Shown here: positions 1 to 7,567 of the stretch, in pieces
Layout: each line of letters begins with the position of its first letter
How positions within the stretch are numbered: the first letter of the stretch is position 1
Assembly: GCA_016290615.1 (NCBI GenBank)
Contig: JAEEUS010000017.1
Location: 1-37,889, forward strand
Direction of reading: 5' to 3'
Length of the DNA: 37,889 nucleotides
Source: Lachnospiraceae bacterium
GTDB taxonomy: Bacteria > Bacillota > Clostridia > Lachnospirales > Lachnospiraceae
Notes under the pieces: model-generated
What the model was told of the DNA's origin: nothing
The model's database searches: none
What the model saw: only the letters and a program-made list of their open reading frames with translations
Translations under genes and position numbers: made by a program

Positions 1-1
1 T

Positions 2-1456
2 AAGCCTGAAGAGAGGATAAAGAACTTTAACGAGTTCCATACACCCCTTGAGAGAAACGATCAGATGCTTCAGGGAGCAAGATGCATGGACTGTGGCATA
101 CCCTTCTGTCAGGCGGGAGTGATGATAGCGGGAATGGCAAGCGGATGTCCGCTGCATAACCTCGTACCCGAAACAAACGAACTCGTTTATAAGGGTAACT
201 GGGAACAGGCATATATAAGACTAAGCAAGACCCATTCATTCCCCGAGTTTACCTCAAGAGTATGTCCCGCTCTTTGTGAAGCAGCCTGCACATGCGGCCT
301 TCACAGCGCACCCGTTGCCACAAAGGATAACGAGGCTGCCATCATCGATTATGCATTTGAGCATGACCTTGTAACAGAAGAGATACCAAAGGTTCGCACC
401 GGCAAGAAGGTAGCAGTAATAGGAAGCGGCCCTTCAGGTCTTGCAACGGCGCAGCTCTTAAATAAGAGAGGCCACAGCGTGACCGTATTTGAAAGAAGCG
501 ATCGCGCAGGCGGACTTCTTAGATACGGCATACCAAACATGAAGCTTGACAAGAGATCCATCGATCGAAGGATAAGCTTAATGGAAAAAGCCGGCATAGA
601 ATTTAAATGCGGCGTAAATGTCGGAAAGGACATAAGCGCCGATGAGATACTTAAGGAATATGACAGAGTCGTTCTTTGCTGCGGCGCATCAAACCCCAGA
701 GACATTAAGGCACCCGGAAGGGATGCCAAGGGCATCTACTTTGCCGTTGACTTCTTAAAGGAAGTGAGCAAAAAGCTCATGGATAATGACTATGACAGCG
801 AAAAAGTCATAAACGCAAAAGATTTCAGCTTCGGATCTCTTGAAGGAAAGAGAGTCATAGTAATAGGCGGCGGCGATACGGGTAATGACTGTGTCGGAAC
901 AAGCATAAGACTTAAGGCCGAAGATGTTACACAGATAGAGATGATGCCTCCCGCACCCGAGTGCAGGGCAGATAACAACCCGTGGCCCGAATGGCCGAAA
1001 GTTTTAAAGACCGACTACGGCCAGGAAGAAGCTATCTACTGCTACGGAAAGGATCCTAGAATATTCAAGACTACTGTCACCGAGTTCATAAAGGATAAGA
1101 AAGGTGCTCTTAAGGGCGTTAAGACCGTAGAGCTTGAAAGAGTTCTTGACAAGGAAACCGGACGAATGAACATGGTACCCGTAAAGGGAACGGAAAAAGA
1201 GCTCAAGGCCGATCTTGTACTTATCGCAGCGGGCTTCCTTGGAAGCGAGAACTATGTGACAGAGCAGTTTAAGGTGGATGTCAACGAAAGGACAAATGTA
1301 AAGACTGAGACTGGCTCACACAAGACATCAAACGAAAAGATATTTACTGCGGGAGATATGCACAGAGGACAGTCACTTGTTGTCTGGGCCATAGCCGAGG
1401 GAAGAGAGGCCGCAAAACAGGTCGATGAATCCCTTATGGGTTATTCAAATTTCTAA
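2..1456 (+). CDS. gltD: Glutamate synthase small subunit (partial, 5' end outside window)
   Basis: NADPH-dependent FAD/Fe-S oxidoreductase subunit that feeds electrons to the glutamine-amidotransferase subunit to make glutamate from 2-oxoglutarate and glutamine. The reading frame is open from base 2, upstream of the first ATG (65), so the gene is cut by the window edge. Visible are the N-terminal cysteine cluster (ARCMDCGIPFCQ, then CP..C.AAC.CG) for 4Fe-4S clusters, an FAD-binding GSGPSGLATAQ motif, the GGLLRYGIPNMKL motif typical of GltD, a second Rossmann motif (VIGGGDTGNDC), and the C-terminal GDMHRGQSLVVWAIAEGREAA. It is followed after 128 bp by the dapL promoter and leader, and no separate terminator is seen. 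Related NADPH:ferredoxin-type subunits share the fold, but length and motifs fit GltD well. Confidence 0.95.
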   Translation, partial: KPEERIKNFNEFHTPLERNDQMLQGARCMDCGIPFCQAGVMIAGMASGCPLHNLVPETNELVYKGNWEQAYIRLSKTHSFPEFTSRVCPALCEAACTCGLHSAPVATKDNEAAIIDYAFEHDLVTEEIPKVRTGKKVAVIGSGPSGLATAQLLNKRGHSVTVFERSDRAGGLLRYGIPNMKLDKRSIDRRISLMEKAGIEFKCGVNVGKDISADEILKEYDRVVLCCGASNPRDIKAPGRDAKGIYFAVDFLKEVSKKLMDNDYDSEKVINAKDFSFGSLEGKRVIVIGGGDTGNDCVGTSIRLKAEDVTQIEMMPPAPECRADNNPWPEWPKVLKTDYGQEEAIYCYGKDPRIFKTTVTEFIKDKKGALKGVKTVELERVLDKETGRMNMVPVKGTEKELKADLVLIAAGFLGSENYVTEQFKVDVNERTNVKTETGSHKTSNEKIFTAGDMHRGQSLVVWAIAEGREAAKQVDESLMGYSNF

Positions 1457-1472
1457 ATTGCCTATAAAATAC

Positions 1473-1501
1473 TTGCATATAGGATTGTCCTGTTGTATAA
1501 C
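1473..1501 (+). promoter_or_regulatory. Promoter of dapL
   Basis: TTGCAT (1473-1478), 17-bp spacer, TATAAC (1496-1501). The predicted start site is near 1508, upstream of a leader hairpin. The -35 hexamer and spacing are the same as at the gdhA promoter (18006-18034). Confidence 0.7.
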
Positions 1502-1515
1502 CTACTTATAAAGCA

Positions 1516-1571
1516 GGACAAAGGCGTTCTGAGACAGATGTGCATGCATCTGTTTCGGGGCGCCTGTTTTT
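1516..1571 (+). promoter_or_regulatory. Long leader hairpin plus T-run upstream of dapL (attenuator-like)
   Basis: From 1522 to 1565 the sequence folds into one continuous stem of about 19 pairs, with several G-U pairs. AGGCG pairs with CGCCT at the base and CAGATG with CATCTG at the top, around a six-base loop. A T-run follows (1567-1571), then the dapL ribosome-binding site. The bases GGACAAAGGCGT at 1516-1527 recur exactly before gdhA (18042-18053). It looks like an intrinsic terminator placed between promoter and gene, so it is probably a control element. What releases it is unknown. Confidence 0.6.
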
Positions 1572-1584
1572 GATTGGAGGGAAT

Positions 1585-2805
1585 ATGTTAAAGATCAACG
1601 AAGACTATCTGAAACTGAGAGGAAGCTACCTTTTTTCAGATATAGCAAAGAAAGTAAAAGCATTTGGTGAAGCCAACCCGGATAAAAAGATAATAAGACT
1701 CGGCATAGGAGATGTGACTCTCCCGCTTGTACCCGCAGTTACCGATGCACTCCACAGTGCAGTCGACGAGATGGGAAGAAAGGATACATTCAAAGGCTAT
1801 GCCCCCGATCTTGGATATGACTTTTTAAGGGATACGATAGTTAAAAAGGTTTATGAGCCTCTCGGATGTAAGATAGAGAGCGATGAGATATTTGTAAGCG
1901 ACGGAGCAAAGTCTGATTCGGGAAACATCCAGGAGATATTTGCACACGACAACGTGATCGCAGTCTGCGACCCGGTCTATCCCGTATATGTAGATTCAAA
2001 CGTTATGGCAGGAAGAACGGGCAGCTTTGATGAACTTAAAGGTCAGTGGTCCGATGTACTTTACATGCCGTGTACAAAGGAAAACAACTTTACACCCGAG
2101 ATACCCGAGAAAGAAGCCGATGTCATCTATCTGTGCTTTCCAAACAACCCCACGGGCGAAGTCATAACAAAGGACGAGCTTCAGAAATGGGTCGATCATG
2201 CAAACCATACGGGTGCAGTGATCATCTATGATGCAGCATATGAAGCTTATATAAGCGAGGATAACATCCCTCACAGCATTTATGAGTGTGACGGAGCCCA
2301 AAGCTGTGCCATAGAACTGAGATCATTTTCAAAGAATGCGGGCTTTACGGGACTGAGACTCGGCTACACCGTAGTTCCAAAAGAACTTGTAAGAGGCGGA
2401 ACAAAGCTTAACGCTCTCTGGGCAAGAAGACACGGAACAAAGTATAACGGAGCTCCCTATATAGTACAGCGCGCGGGTCAGGCTGTTTACTCAGAAATAG
2501 GCCAGGCTCAGATAAAGGAGCAGATAGCATATTACAAGAGGAATGCGACATATATATATGAGAGTCTTAAAAATTTAGGCTTTGAAGTATACGGTGCGAT
2601 CAACTCACCCTATATATGGCTTAAGACTCCTGATCAGATGACAAGCTGGGAATTCTTTGACATGCTCCTTAACAAGGCAGCAGTCGTAGGAACACCCGGT
2701 GTGGGCTTCGGACCTCACGGCGAAGGATACTTCAGACTGACCGCTTTCGGTGACCATGAAGCTACCAAAGAAGCTGTTGAAAGGATTAACCTATTGACAA
2801 GGTAG
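1585..2805 (+). CDS. dapL: LL-diaminopimelate aminotransferase
   Basis: PLP enzyme that converts tetrahydrodipicolinate and glutamate directly to LL-diaminopimelate, for lysine and peptidoglycan synthesis. The product is 406 aa, the usual length. Start 1585 is chosen because GGAGG lies just upstream and because the N-terminus MLKINEDYLKL..YLFSDIAKKV is typical; an in-frame ATG at 1540 falls inside the leader hairpin. Visible motifs are the IRLGIGDVT substrate loop, the SDGAKSDSGN cofactor region, CFPNNPTGEV, YDAAYE, and SFSKNAGFTGLRLG with PLP lysine K250. It has its own promoter and hairpin leader like gdhA and glnA, suggesting nitrogen- or glutamate-linked control. The 3' end overlaps the promoter of nifS. 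Confidence 0.96.
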   Translation: MLKINEDYLKLRGSYLFSDIAKKVKAFGEANPDKKIIRLGIGDVTLPLVPAVTDALHSAVDEMGRKDTFKGYAPDLGYDFLRDTIVKKVYEPLGCKIESDEIFVSDGAKSDSGNIQEIFAHDNVIAVCDPVYPVYVDSNVMAGRTGSFDELKGQWSDVLYMPCTKENNFTPEIPEKEADVIYLCFPNNPTGEVITKDELQKWVDHANHTGAVIIYDAAYEAYISEDNIPHSIYECDGAQSCAIELRSFSKNAGFTGLRLGYTVVPKELVRGGTKLNALWARRHGTKYNGAPYIVQRAGQAVYSEIGQAQIKEQIAYYKRNATYIYESLKNLGFEVYGAINSPYIWLKTPDQMTSWEFFDMLLNKAAVVGTPGVGFGPHGEGYFRLTAFGDHEATKEAVERINLLTR

Positions 2806-2823
2806 GTAGATGCATGATATATT
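2794..2823 (+). promoter_or_regulatory. Promoter of nifS-iscU-lysR
   Basis: TTGACA (2794-2799) inside the last codons of dapL, 18-bp spacer, TATATT (2818-2823). It is immediately followed by an inverted repeat that could be an operator. Confidence 0.6.
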
Positions 2824-2844
2824 ACCTACCAAGATAGTAGGTAA
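2822..2844. promoter_or_regulatory. Perfect inverted repeat (candidate operator) at the nifS promoter
   Basis: TTACCTAC (2822-2829), seven-base spacer, GTAGGTAA (2837-2844). It overlaps the end of the -10 box and the expected start site, which suits a repressor. A further GGTAGGTAG copy lies in the promoter spacer (2801-2809). The bound regulator cannot be named from sequence; an Rrf2/IscR-like protein would fit the genes downstream, but that is a guess. Confidence 0.5.
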
Positions 2845-2857
2845 AGGAGCATCTGCC

Positions 2858-4051
2858 ATGGATAAATTCATATATATGGACAATGCAGCCACGACAAGGG
2901 TTGCAAAAGAAGTGCTTGATTCAATGATCCCGTACTTTACAGAATTTTACGGAAATCCTTCAAGCGCATATACATTTTCGGGAAAGATCGCCGATGAAGT
3001 CTTAAAGGCCAGAGGAGAGATCGCAGCCACAATAGGTGCAAAGGAAAGAGAGATACTCTTTACAGGCGGCGGAAGCGAATCCGACAACTGGGCTTTAAAG
3101 GGAGTCGCTGATGCACTTAAGGAAAAAGGCAATCATATCATAACAACAAAGATAGAGCATCATGCCATTCTTCATACGTGCGAGTACCTGGAAAAGCACG
3201 GATATGAAGTAACATATCTGAATGTAGATAAAAACGGACTTGTCGATCTTAATGAACTTGAAAAAGCCATAACCGATAAGACCATCCTAATCTCAGTCAT
3301 GTTTGCAAACAACGAGATAGGAACTATCGAACCTGTAAAGGAGATAGGAAGGATAGCTCATGAGCACGGTATATATTTTCATACCGATGCGGTCCAGGCT
3401 TTCGGCCATGTCCCGATAAACGTCGATGAGCTAAACATCGATCTTATGAGTGCGAGCGCACACAAGATAAACGGACCAAAAGGAATAGGATTCTTATATA
3501 TCCGCTCAGGCGTTAAGATCTCAAACCTTATTCACGGAGGAGCACAGGAGTATTCAAAGAGAGCCGGAACAACAAACGCAGCCGGCATAATCGGATTTGC
3601 AAAGGCAGCAAAGCTTGCCGCTCAAAACATGGAAGATACAATCAAATATGAGACAAGCCTGCGTGACAGACTGATAAAGAGAGTCACTCAAGAGATACCG
3701 TATTCTATTGTAAACGGTGATCTTAATAGCAGACTTTCAAACAATGCCAACTTCTGTTTCAGATTCATTGAGGGTGAATCACTTCTTATCCTTCTTGACC
3801 AGAACGGCATATGTGCTTCAAGCGGTTCTGCCTGCACATCGGGTAGTTTAGATCCTTCACATGTGCTTCTTGCGATAGGCCTTCCCCATGAGATAGCTCA
3901 CGGTTCTGTAAGGCTTACGATATCAAAGGAAACTACGATCGAGGATATCGACTATACGGTAGATACCTTAAAGAAGATCATAGACAGATTAAGGAGCATG
4001 TCACCGTTATACGAGGATTTTGTAAAGAAGAATAAGGAGGCGGCAGGATGA
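2858..4051 (+). CDS. nifS: Cysteine desulfurase (NifS/IscS type)
   Basis: PLP enzyme that takes sulfur from cysteine as a persulfide and passes it to the scaffold protein encoded next. The product is 397 aa. Start 2858 gives the family N-terminus MDKFIYMDNAATT and has AAAGGAG 8 bases upstream; the longer frame from 2810 runs through the inverted repeat and is rejected. PLP lysine K203 is in SASAHKINGPKG, and the catalytic cysteine C326 is in SSGSACTSG, whose loop is of the group I (IscS/NifS) kind. Other motifs are GGSESDNWALKG and KIEHHA. The stop overlaps the iscU start (ATGA), so the two are translationally coupled. Whether it serves general Fe-S assembly or another sulfur acceptor is not shown; the neighbours favour Fe-S clusters and cysteine turnover. 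Confidence 0.95.
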   Translation: MDKFIYMDNAATTRVAKEVLDSMIPYFTEFYGNPSSAYTFSGKIADEVLKARGEIAATIGAKEREILFTGGGSESDNWALKGVADALKEKGNHIITTKIEHHAILHTCEYLEKHGYEVTYLNVDKNGLVDLNELEKAITDKTILISVMFANNEIGTIEPVKEIGRIAHEHGIYFHTDAVQAFGHVPINVDELNIDLMSASAHKINGPKGIGFLYIRSGVKISNLIHGGAQEYSKRAGTTNAAGIIGFAKAAKLAAQNMEDTIKYETSLRDRLIKRVTQEIPYSIVNGDLNSRLSNNANFCFRFIEGESLLILLDQNGICASSGSACTSGSLDPSHVLLAIGLPHEIAHGSVRLTISKETTIEDIDYTVDTLKKIIDRLRSMSPLYEDFVKKNKEAAG

Positions 4052-4506
4052 GTCAGGTCACGGAATACAGCAGCAAGGTAATGGATCATTTCTCAAATCC
4101 GAGAAATGTGGGAGAGATAGAAAATCCGTCAGGAGTCGGGACCGTAGGAAATGCAAAGTGCGGCGACATCATGAGGATGTATCTTGATATAGATGAAGAT
4201 CATGTGGTAAGAGAAGCGAAGTTCAAGACATTCGGATGCGGTGCAGCGATTGCAACAAGCTCAATGGCAACGGAACTTGTAAAGGGCAAGACTGTAGAAG
4301 AAGCCTTAAAGGTAACAAACAAGGCCGTAATGGAAGCACTTGACGGACTTCCGCCCATAAAGGTGCACTGTTCTCTGCTTGCAGAGGAAGCGATACATGC
4401 AGCGCTCTGGGACTATGCAACAAAAAACAATATAACAATTGATGGACTAAAGCCCCCTGTAAATGATATAAATGAAACAGAGGAGTTTTATCAGACAAAG
4501 GGATAA
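4048..4506 (+). CDS. iscU: Fe-S cluster assembly scaffold (IscU/NifU N-terminal type)
   Basis: A 152-aa scaffold on which Fe-S clusters are built with sulfur from the desulfurase. The three ligand cysteines are present: C38 in NAKCGD, C64 in FGCGAAIATSS and C108 in KVHCSLLAEEAI. D40, which assists cluster release in the family, is also present. It starts at 4048, overlapping the nifS stop by four bases. The C-terminal tail (VNDINETEEFYQTKG) extends slightly beyond the core fold. lysR follows after 20 bp with its own ribosome-binding site, so the three genes are probably one transcript. Confidence 0.94.
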   Translation: MSQVTEYSSKVMDHFSNPRNVGEIENPSGVGTVGNAKCGDIMRMYLDIDEDHVVREAKFKTFGCGAAIATSSMATELVKGKTVEEALKVTNKAVMEALDGLPPIKVHCSLLAEEAIHAALWDYATKNNITIDGLKPPVNDINETEEFYQTKG

Positions 4507-4526
4507 ATCCAAACGGAGGAAAAAGT

Positions 4527-5432
4527 TTGAACATACAGCAGATAAAATACGTACTCGAAGTGGCATCAAGCTCTTCAATGAGAGATGCGGCAACAAGGCT
4601 TTTCATCTCGCAGCCTGCTCTTTCATCAAGCATCAGGGATCTTGAGGATGAGCTGGGAATACTTTTGTTTGAGAGAACAAACAAGGGTATCTCGCTTACG
4701 GATGAAGGCAGGGAGTTTGTAAACTATGCAAAGAAGGCTGTAGGCCAGTATGAGATCTTAGAGGACAGATATCTTTCAAAAAACAGCGACAAGGCTCATT
4801 TCAGCGTTTCAACTCAGCACTATAACTTTGCGATAAAGGCATTTGCCGATGTCATTAAAAAGGACTATCCCGAAAAGTTCATCTTTTCCATCCATGAAAC
4901 AAAGACAAGGCATGTTTTGGAAGATGTAAGAACTCTAAAGAGCGAAGTCGGAGTCATCTCATTTTCGGGGGCTAACGAAAGCGTTATCAAAAAGCTCTTT
5001 AAGGAATATCAGCTCGACTTTACACCTCTCATGCAAAGAGAGACATATATATACGTATGGGAAGACCATGAGTTTGCCGGAAGAAAAGAGATATCTCTCG
5101 ACGAGCTTAAAGACTATCCGTGCGTTACCTTTGACCAGAGCGATGACAGCAACTTCTATCTGACTGAGGAAGCAATGGCCGACTATGACTTTGAAAAGAT
5201 GATAAAGTCAGACGATAGAGCTACCACGATGGAGCTCATCGCAGATCTTAAAGGATACTCAATAGGAAGCGGAATGCTCTCCGGTGATGATGTCATACTT
5301 AAGGGCCTCGTATCCATAAAGCTTAAGGAAGAGGATCCTTTAATGATAGGATATATCACCAGACAGGGAAGCAGCATGAGCGAATACGGAAAGGCGTATA
5401 TAGAGGAGCTTTTAAAGTACAAGGAGCTATGA
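4527..5432 (+). CDS. LysR-family regulator, CmbR/CysB-like candidate
   Basis: A 301-aa transcription factor with an N-terminal winged helix-turn-helix (residues 1-60, MNIQQIKYVLEVASSSSMRD then SQPALSSSIRDLEDELG) and a substrate-binding domain from about residue 90. It starts with TTG at 4527, with GGAGG upstream. The N-terminus resembles the CmbR/CysB group, which uses O-acetylserine-like ligands and activates sulfur amino-acid genes. Downstream, three sulfur operons carry a box matching the CmbR pattern, so it is the best candidate for their activator (inference). The TGA stop coincides with the boundary of the IS200/IS605 element. The last codons could therefore have been altered by the insertion, although the length is normal for the family. 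Confidence 0.85.
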   Translation: MNIQQIKYVLEVASSSSMRDAATRLFISQPALSSSIRDLEDELGILLFERTNKGISLTDEGREFVNYAKKAVGQYEILEDRYLSKNSDKAHFSVSTQHYNFAIKAFADVIKKDYPEKFIFSIHETKTRHVLEDVRTLKSEVGVISFSGANESVIKKLFKEYQLDFTPLMQRETYIYVWEDHEFAGRKEISLDELKDYPCVTFDQSDDSNFYLTEEAMADYDFEKMIKSDDRATTMELIADLKGYSIGSGMLSGDDVILKGLVSIKLKEEDPLMIGYITRQGSSMSEYGKAYIEELLKYKEL

Positions 5433-5600
5433 ACTACCCACAACCGACTATGTCGGATGGGGTTTCTGTTATACCGCTTTGCGGTATGAACCTGCAGGAT
5501 CTTTACATCCTGCAGAACAGGGCATGTCCACTATGCCCCTATCCCATCGGGTTACCTTTGGGAATACTTTTCTTAAGATATTTGCTGCACCATTGATATC
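5433..5600 (-). ncRNA. Possible omega-type guide RNA region at the tnpB 3' end
   Basis: The last 130 bases of tnpB and the element end carry four hairpins in series: CCGAC/GTCGG at the end; ATACCGC/GCGGTAT (5471-5487); CTGCAGGAT/ATCCTGCAG (5492-5515); GGGCAT/ATGCCC (5520-5538). In characterised TnpB systems the guide RNA overlaps this region and ends at the right end of the element. Position and density of structure support that here. The 5' limit is a guess and no transcript evidence exists. Confidence 0.45.
5434..5468. repeat. IS right-end hairpin (tnpB side)
   Basis: Contains CCGAC-TAT-GTCGG within a larger imperfect palindrome (CTACCCACAA...ATGGGGTTTCTG). Read on the minus strand it ends in GTGGGTAGTTCA, a form I recall from IS605-type right ends. 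It shares the AGAAA-CCCC-TCCGAC core with the other end. Confidence 0.7.
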
Positions 5601-6893
5601 TGCGTTCGTGACTGTTCCATCATAGTGTCTGTACAGACCCCTCTTGATCCGTTTCCCTGAAAATCCGTGTACTGTCTCATCATCTTTTTTATATTCCGGT
5701 ATGGGATCGAGTGCTAAAAAATCTGCCTTGGACGTATAGCTTTCTTCTGTTGTCACAAATCTGATCCCGTAAGCAGCCAGTTTATATTCCAACATGCCTG
5801 CAAATATCGTCATCGGTATCTGCACGAAGTTCTGGTTATTGACATGTCCGATATCTATCTCCTGCTTTTGGAATACACTATGTCCCATTATCACTACATC
5901 CACATGATGGTCTTTTGCATACTCTGCTATCTGACGGCTTATCTTGTGAAACTGATCCTTGATGCGGCGGTTCCGTCTGCCTGTAAGTGCATTTATCCGT
6001 TTTGTCCTGTTTCTGCCGTTACATCTCATCGCAGCACTTGAAAGGTGTGCCAGTTCCTTGTTATACAACTGGTTTACAGACTTTATGATCCCACCCTTTA
6101 TGATGAACGGTCTCTCTGCGAAATTATTTACTACGGCAGCTATGTTATCAGTACCGGGATCTATCGCCATTACACGCAGGTTATCTACCGTCTCCATCTC
6201 CTTAAGCTGCTTAAGGATGATGCCATGGTCTTCAGGTGAGATACCACGATCTTTAACTTCCAGCACGACGTCTATCACAAATCTGTCTGCATCCGGTCTG
6301 ATCCTTACTTCCTTAAGTTTAATGTCTCCTTCACAAGGACCGAGATCCAGTCTGGTCTTTGTCCCAGGGAACTTAATGTATCTGCCATCTTTAACAGTAC
6401 ATATCTGATTTGTCAGGATCGCAGTCTTAAGCCCTTTTTCCTTACAGTATCCAGGCAGTCTCGGCCTTCCGGTAAAAGCAGACGGGTTCTTCTTATATGA
6501 CTTGATCGCTTCAAAGAAAGACCTATAGTCCCTCATCAACAGCTTCAGTACCTGCTGGTTGGCCTGGGCAGGGAGCGCATAGTATGCGCTGTCCTTTGAT
6601 ACTTTAAGGACACGGTCTATGGCATTATAGTTAAGCCACCTGCTGTCGCTATGATACTTGGCTGAGGCAAGGATCTCATGAACCTGCCTGTAGACCTTCA
6701 TCTGATTCTCATACAGTGGTTTCACAGCATTAAAAGATTCAACAGCTGTCGCGTACTGCCGGATCAGGAAATTTGCGCGGTTATACAGAGCAGCTGACTT
6801 TTGACAAAGGGCTGTACAATACGGATGCAGGCGGCTGTTCTTTTTTATATGATACTGTCTTGTGCGATACATGGTTGTTTTTAGTACCTCCAT
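5469..6893 (-). CDS. tnpB: TnpB-family RNA-guided nuclease-like protein (IS605 OrfB), zinc finger absent
   Basis: A 474-aa TnpB. Known members are RNA-guided DNA nucleases that help keep the element in place. RuvC-like catalytic residues are intact: D245 in MAIDPGTDN, E384 in TTEESYTSK and D432 in TNADINGAANI. The segment between E384 and D432, where most TnpBs have two CxxC pairs forming a zinc finger, contains no cysteine (ADFLALDPIPEYKK...KRIKRGLYR). This belongs to the zinc-finger-less variant I associate with Firmicutes. The first ATG is at 6893; a second at 6872 has GGAGG upstream, though 14 bases away, and could be the true start. Divergent from tnpA. Confidence 0.9.
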   Translation of the reverse strand: MEVLKTTMYRTRQYHIKKNSRLHPYCTALCQKSAALYNRANFLIRQYATAVESFNAVKPLYENQMKVYRQVHEILASAKYHSDSRWLNYNAIDRVLKVSKDSAYYALPAQANQQVLKLLMRDYRSFFEAIKSYKKNPSAFTGRPRLPGYCKEKGLKTAILTNQICTVKDGRYIKFPGTKTRLDLGPCEGDIKLKEVRIRPDADRFVIDVVLEVKDRGISPEDHGIILKQLKEMETVDNLRVMAIDPGTDNIAAVVNNFAERPFIIKGGIIKSVNQLYNKELAHLSSAAMRCNGRNRTKRINALTGRRNRRIKDQFHKISRQIAEYAKDHHVDVVIMGHSVFQKQEIDIGHVNNQNFVQIPMTIFAGMLEYKLAAYGIRFVTTEESYTSKADFLALDPIPEYKKDDETVHGFSGKRIKRGLYRHYDGTVTNADINGAANILRKVFPKVTRWDRGIVDMPCSAGCKDPAGSYRKAV

Positions 6894-6906
6894 GATTTAT
6901 ACTCTC

Positions 6907-6935
6907 ATTATAGCACATAGACAGCTAAAACACAA
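6907..6935 (-). promoter_or_regulatory. Promoter of tnpB
   Basis: On the minus strand TTGTGT, 17-bp spacer, TATAAT; the -10 box lies 13 bases before the first ATG at 6893. Such a short leader would favour either near-leaderless translation from 6893 or use of the ATG at 6872. Confidence 0.55.
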
Positions 6936-6961
6936 ACAAATGTTCGTGCGAGGTGAAATTG

Positions 6962-7453
6962 ATGGATGATTACAACAAAGGTTCCCATTCCGTATATAAG
7001 CTCACATATCATATCATATTCGTTACAAAATACCGGAAGAGAGTGATCACGGATGAGATCGGTGATTTCCTGAAGGATATGGCTGATTATCTGTGTAACC
7101 GAATGAACTGCACGCTTATATCTGCCGAGACAGATGAGGATCATATGCATCTGCTTGTATCGATGCCTCCCGATGTTGCCCCGGTAAGACTCATCAACAT
7201 GGTCAAGACGCAGCTTTCCAAGGAAGTGCGAGCCAACTATACCGAGCATGTTGAAAGATATCTGTGGAAGGATTCTTTTTGGAGTGCAAGTTATTTTTGT
7301 GCTACTACGGGATCTGTTTCTATGGATACCGTGAGATCATATATCGAAGGACAACGTACCGACGAACACAAACGAAAATATGTCAGATCAGGAAAGTACA
7401 AAAAAGCGATTCATCCCGCAGCTGACATGCGTCGGAAGGGGTTTTCTCGCTGA
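6962..7453 (+). CDS. tnpA: IS200/IS605 Y1-type transposase TnpA
   Basis: Single-strand transposase of about 163 aa that recognises hairpin ends and cuts with one tyrosine. The HUH motif is seen in DEDHMHLLVSMP and the catalytic tyrosine in RSYIEGQRT. The N-terminus VYKLTYHIIFVTKYRKRV is characteristic. ATG 6962 is chosen (GAGGTG seven bases upstream) over an in-frame GTG at 6953. The 3' end of the gene overlaps the element's end hairpin, so the last residues are dictated by the terminal palindrome. Both catalytic motifs are present and the frame is intact, so the element may still be active. Confidence 0.92.
   Translation: MDDYNKGSHSVYKLTYHIIFVTKYRKRVITDEIGDFLKDMADYLCNRMNCTLISAETDEDHMHLLVSMPPDVAPVRLINMVKTQLSKEVRANYTEHVERYLWKDSFWSASYFCATTGSVSMDTVRSYIEGQRTDEHKRKYVRSGKYKKAIHPAADMRRKGFSR
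7405..7452. repeat. IS left-end hairpin (tnpA side)
   Basis: CCCGCAGCTGAC-ATGC-GTCGGAAGGGG forms an imperfect hairpin at the 3' end of tnpA. On the minus strand it shares GAAA-ACCCC-TCCGAC with the opposite end of the element. Confidence 0.6.
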
Positions 7454-7459
7454 GGTATT

Positions 7460-7485
7460 ATAAGGATCGCTTATCACTGACGATC
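7460..7485 (+). promoter_or_regulatory. CmbR-like CYS-box A (metY unit)
   Basis: Tripartite site: [TT]ATA, nine bases, TATCA, four bases, CGATC. The first two parts form a dyad ATAAG-N5-CTTAT, i.e. the T-N11-A signature of LysR regulators. It matches, from memory, the streptococcal CYS-box TGATA-N9-TATCA-N(2-4)-TGATA. The same design with the same spacing occurs at 9945 and 13977. It ends 12 bases before the -35 box, the right place for an activator. Confidence 0.7.
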
Positions 7486-7497
7486 GAAACGATCAAA

Positions 7498-7526
7498 TTT
7501 TCAAAACTGAATATCGATGCTATGAT
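7498..7526 (+). promoter_or_regulatory. Promoter of the metY leader
   Basis: TTTTCA (7498-7503), 17-bp spacer, TATGAT (7521-7526). The weak -35 suits an activator-dependent promoter. TTATCAC of the CYS-box begins exactly 27 bases before the -35, the same as in the other two sulfur promoters. Confidence 0.65.
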
Positions 7527-7567
7527 AAGACCATCAAAGCAAGCAACTCACGAAGGAGGAAACACAG

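Larger units (their letters stand above)
5433..7453. mobile_element. IS200/IS605-family insertion sequence with divergent tnpB and tnpA
   Basis: The element carries a TnpB-type gene (minus) and a Y1 transposase gene (plus) in the divergent IS605 layout. Its two ends have related imperfect hairpins: left (5434-5468), read on the minus strand, GAAACCCCATCCGAC..GTCGG; right (about 7405-7452), GAAAACCCCTTCCGAC..GTC. They mark the boundaries to within a few bases. It lies between the lysR stop and the regulatory box of the metY unit (7460). No target duplication is expected for this family. The exact ends need comparison with an empty site. Confidence 0.85.

Noticed and set aside
1540-1584. Upstream start for dapL giving 15 extra residues
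   Set aside because: The extra codons lie in the leader hairpin, have no ribosome-binding site and are not part of the family N-terminus.
5844-6408. Plus-strand ORFs opposite tnpB
   Set aside because: They are antisense shadows of an intact tnpB frame, without ribosome-binding sites or recognisable domains.
7405-7453. tnpA truncated at its 3' end by the element boundary
   Set aside because: Both the HUH motif and the catalytic tyrosine are present with a tail of normal length; overlap with the end hairpin is enough to explain the layout.
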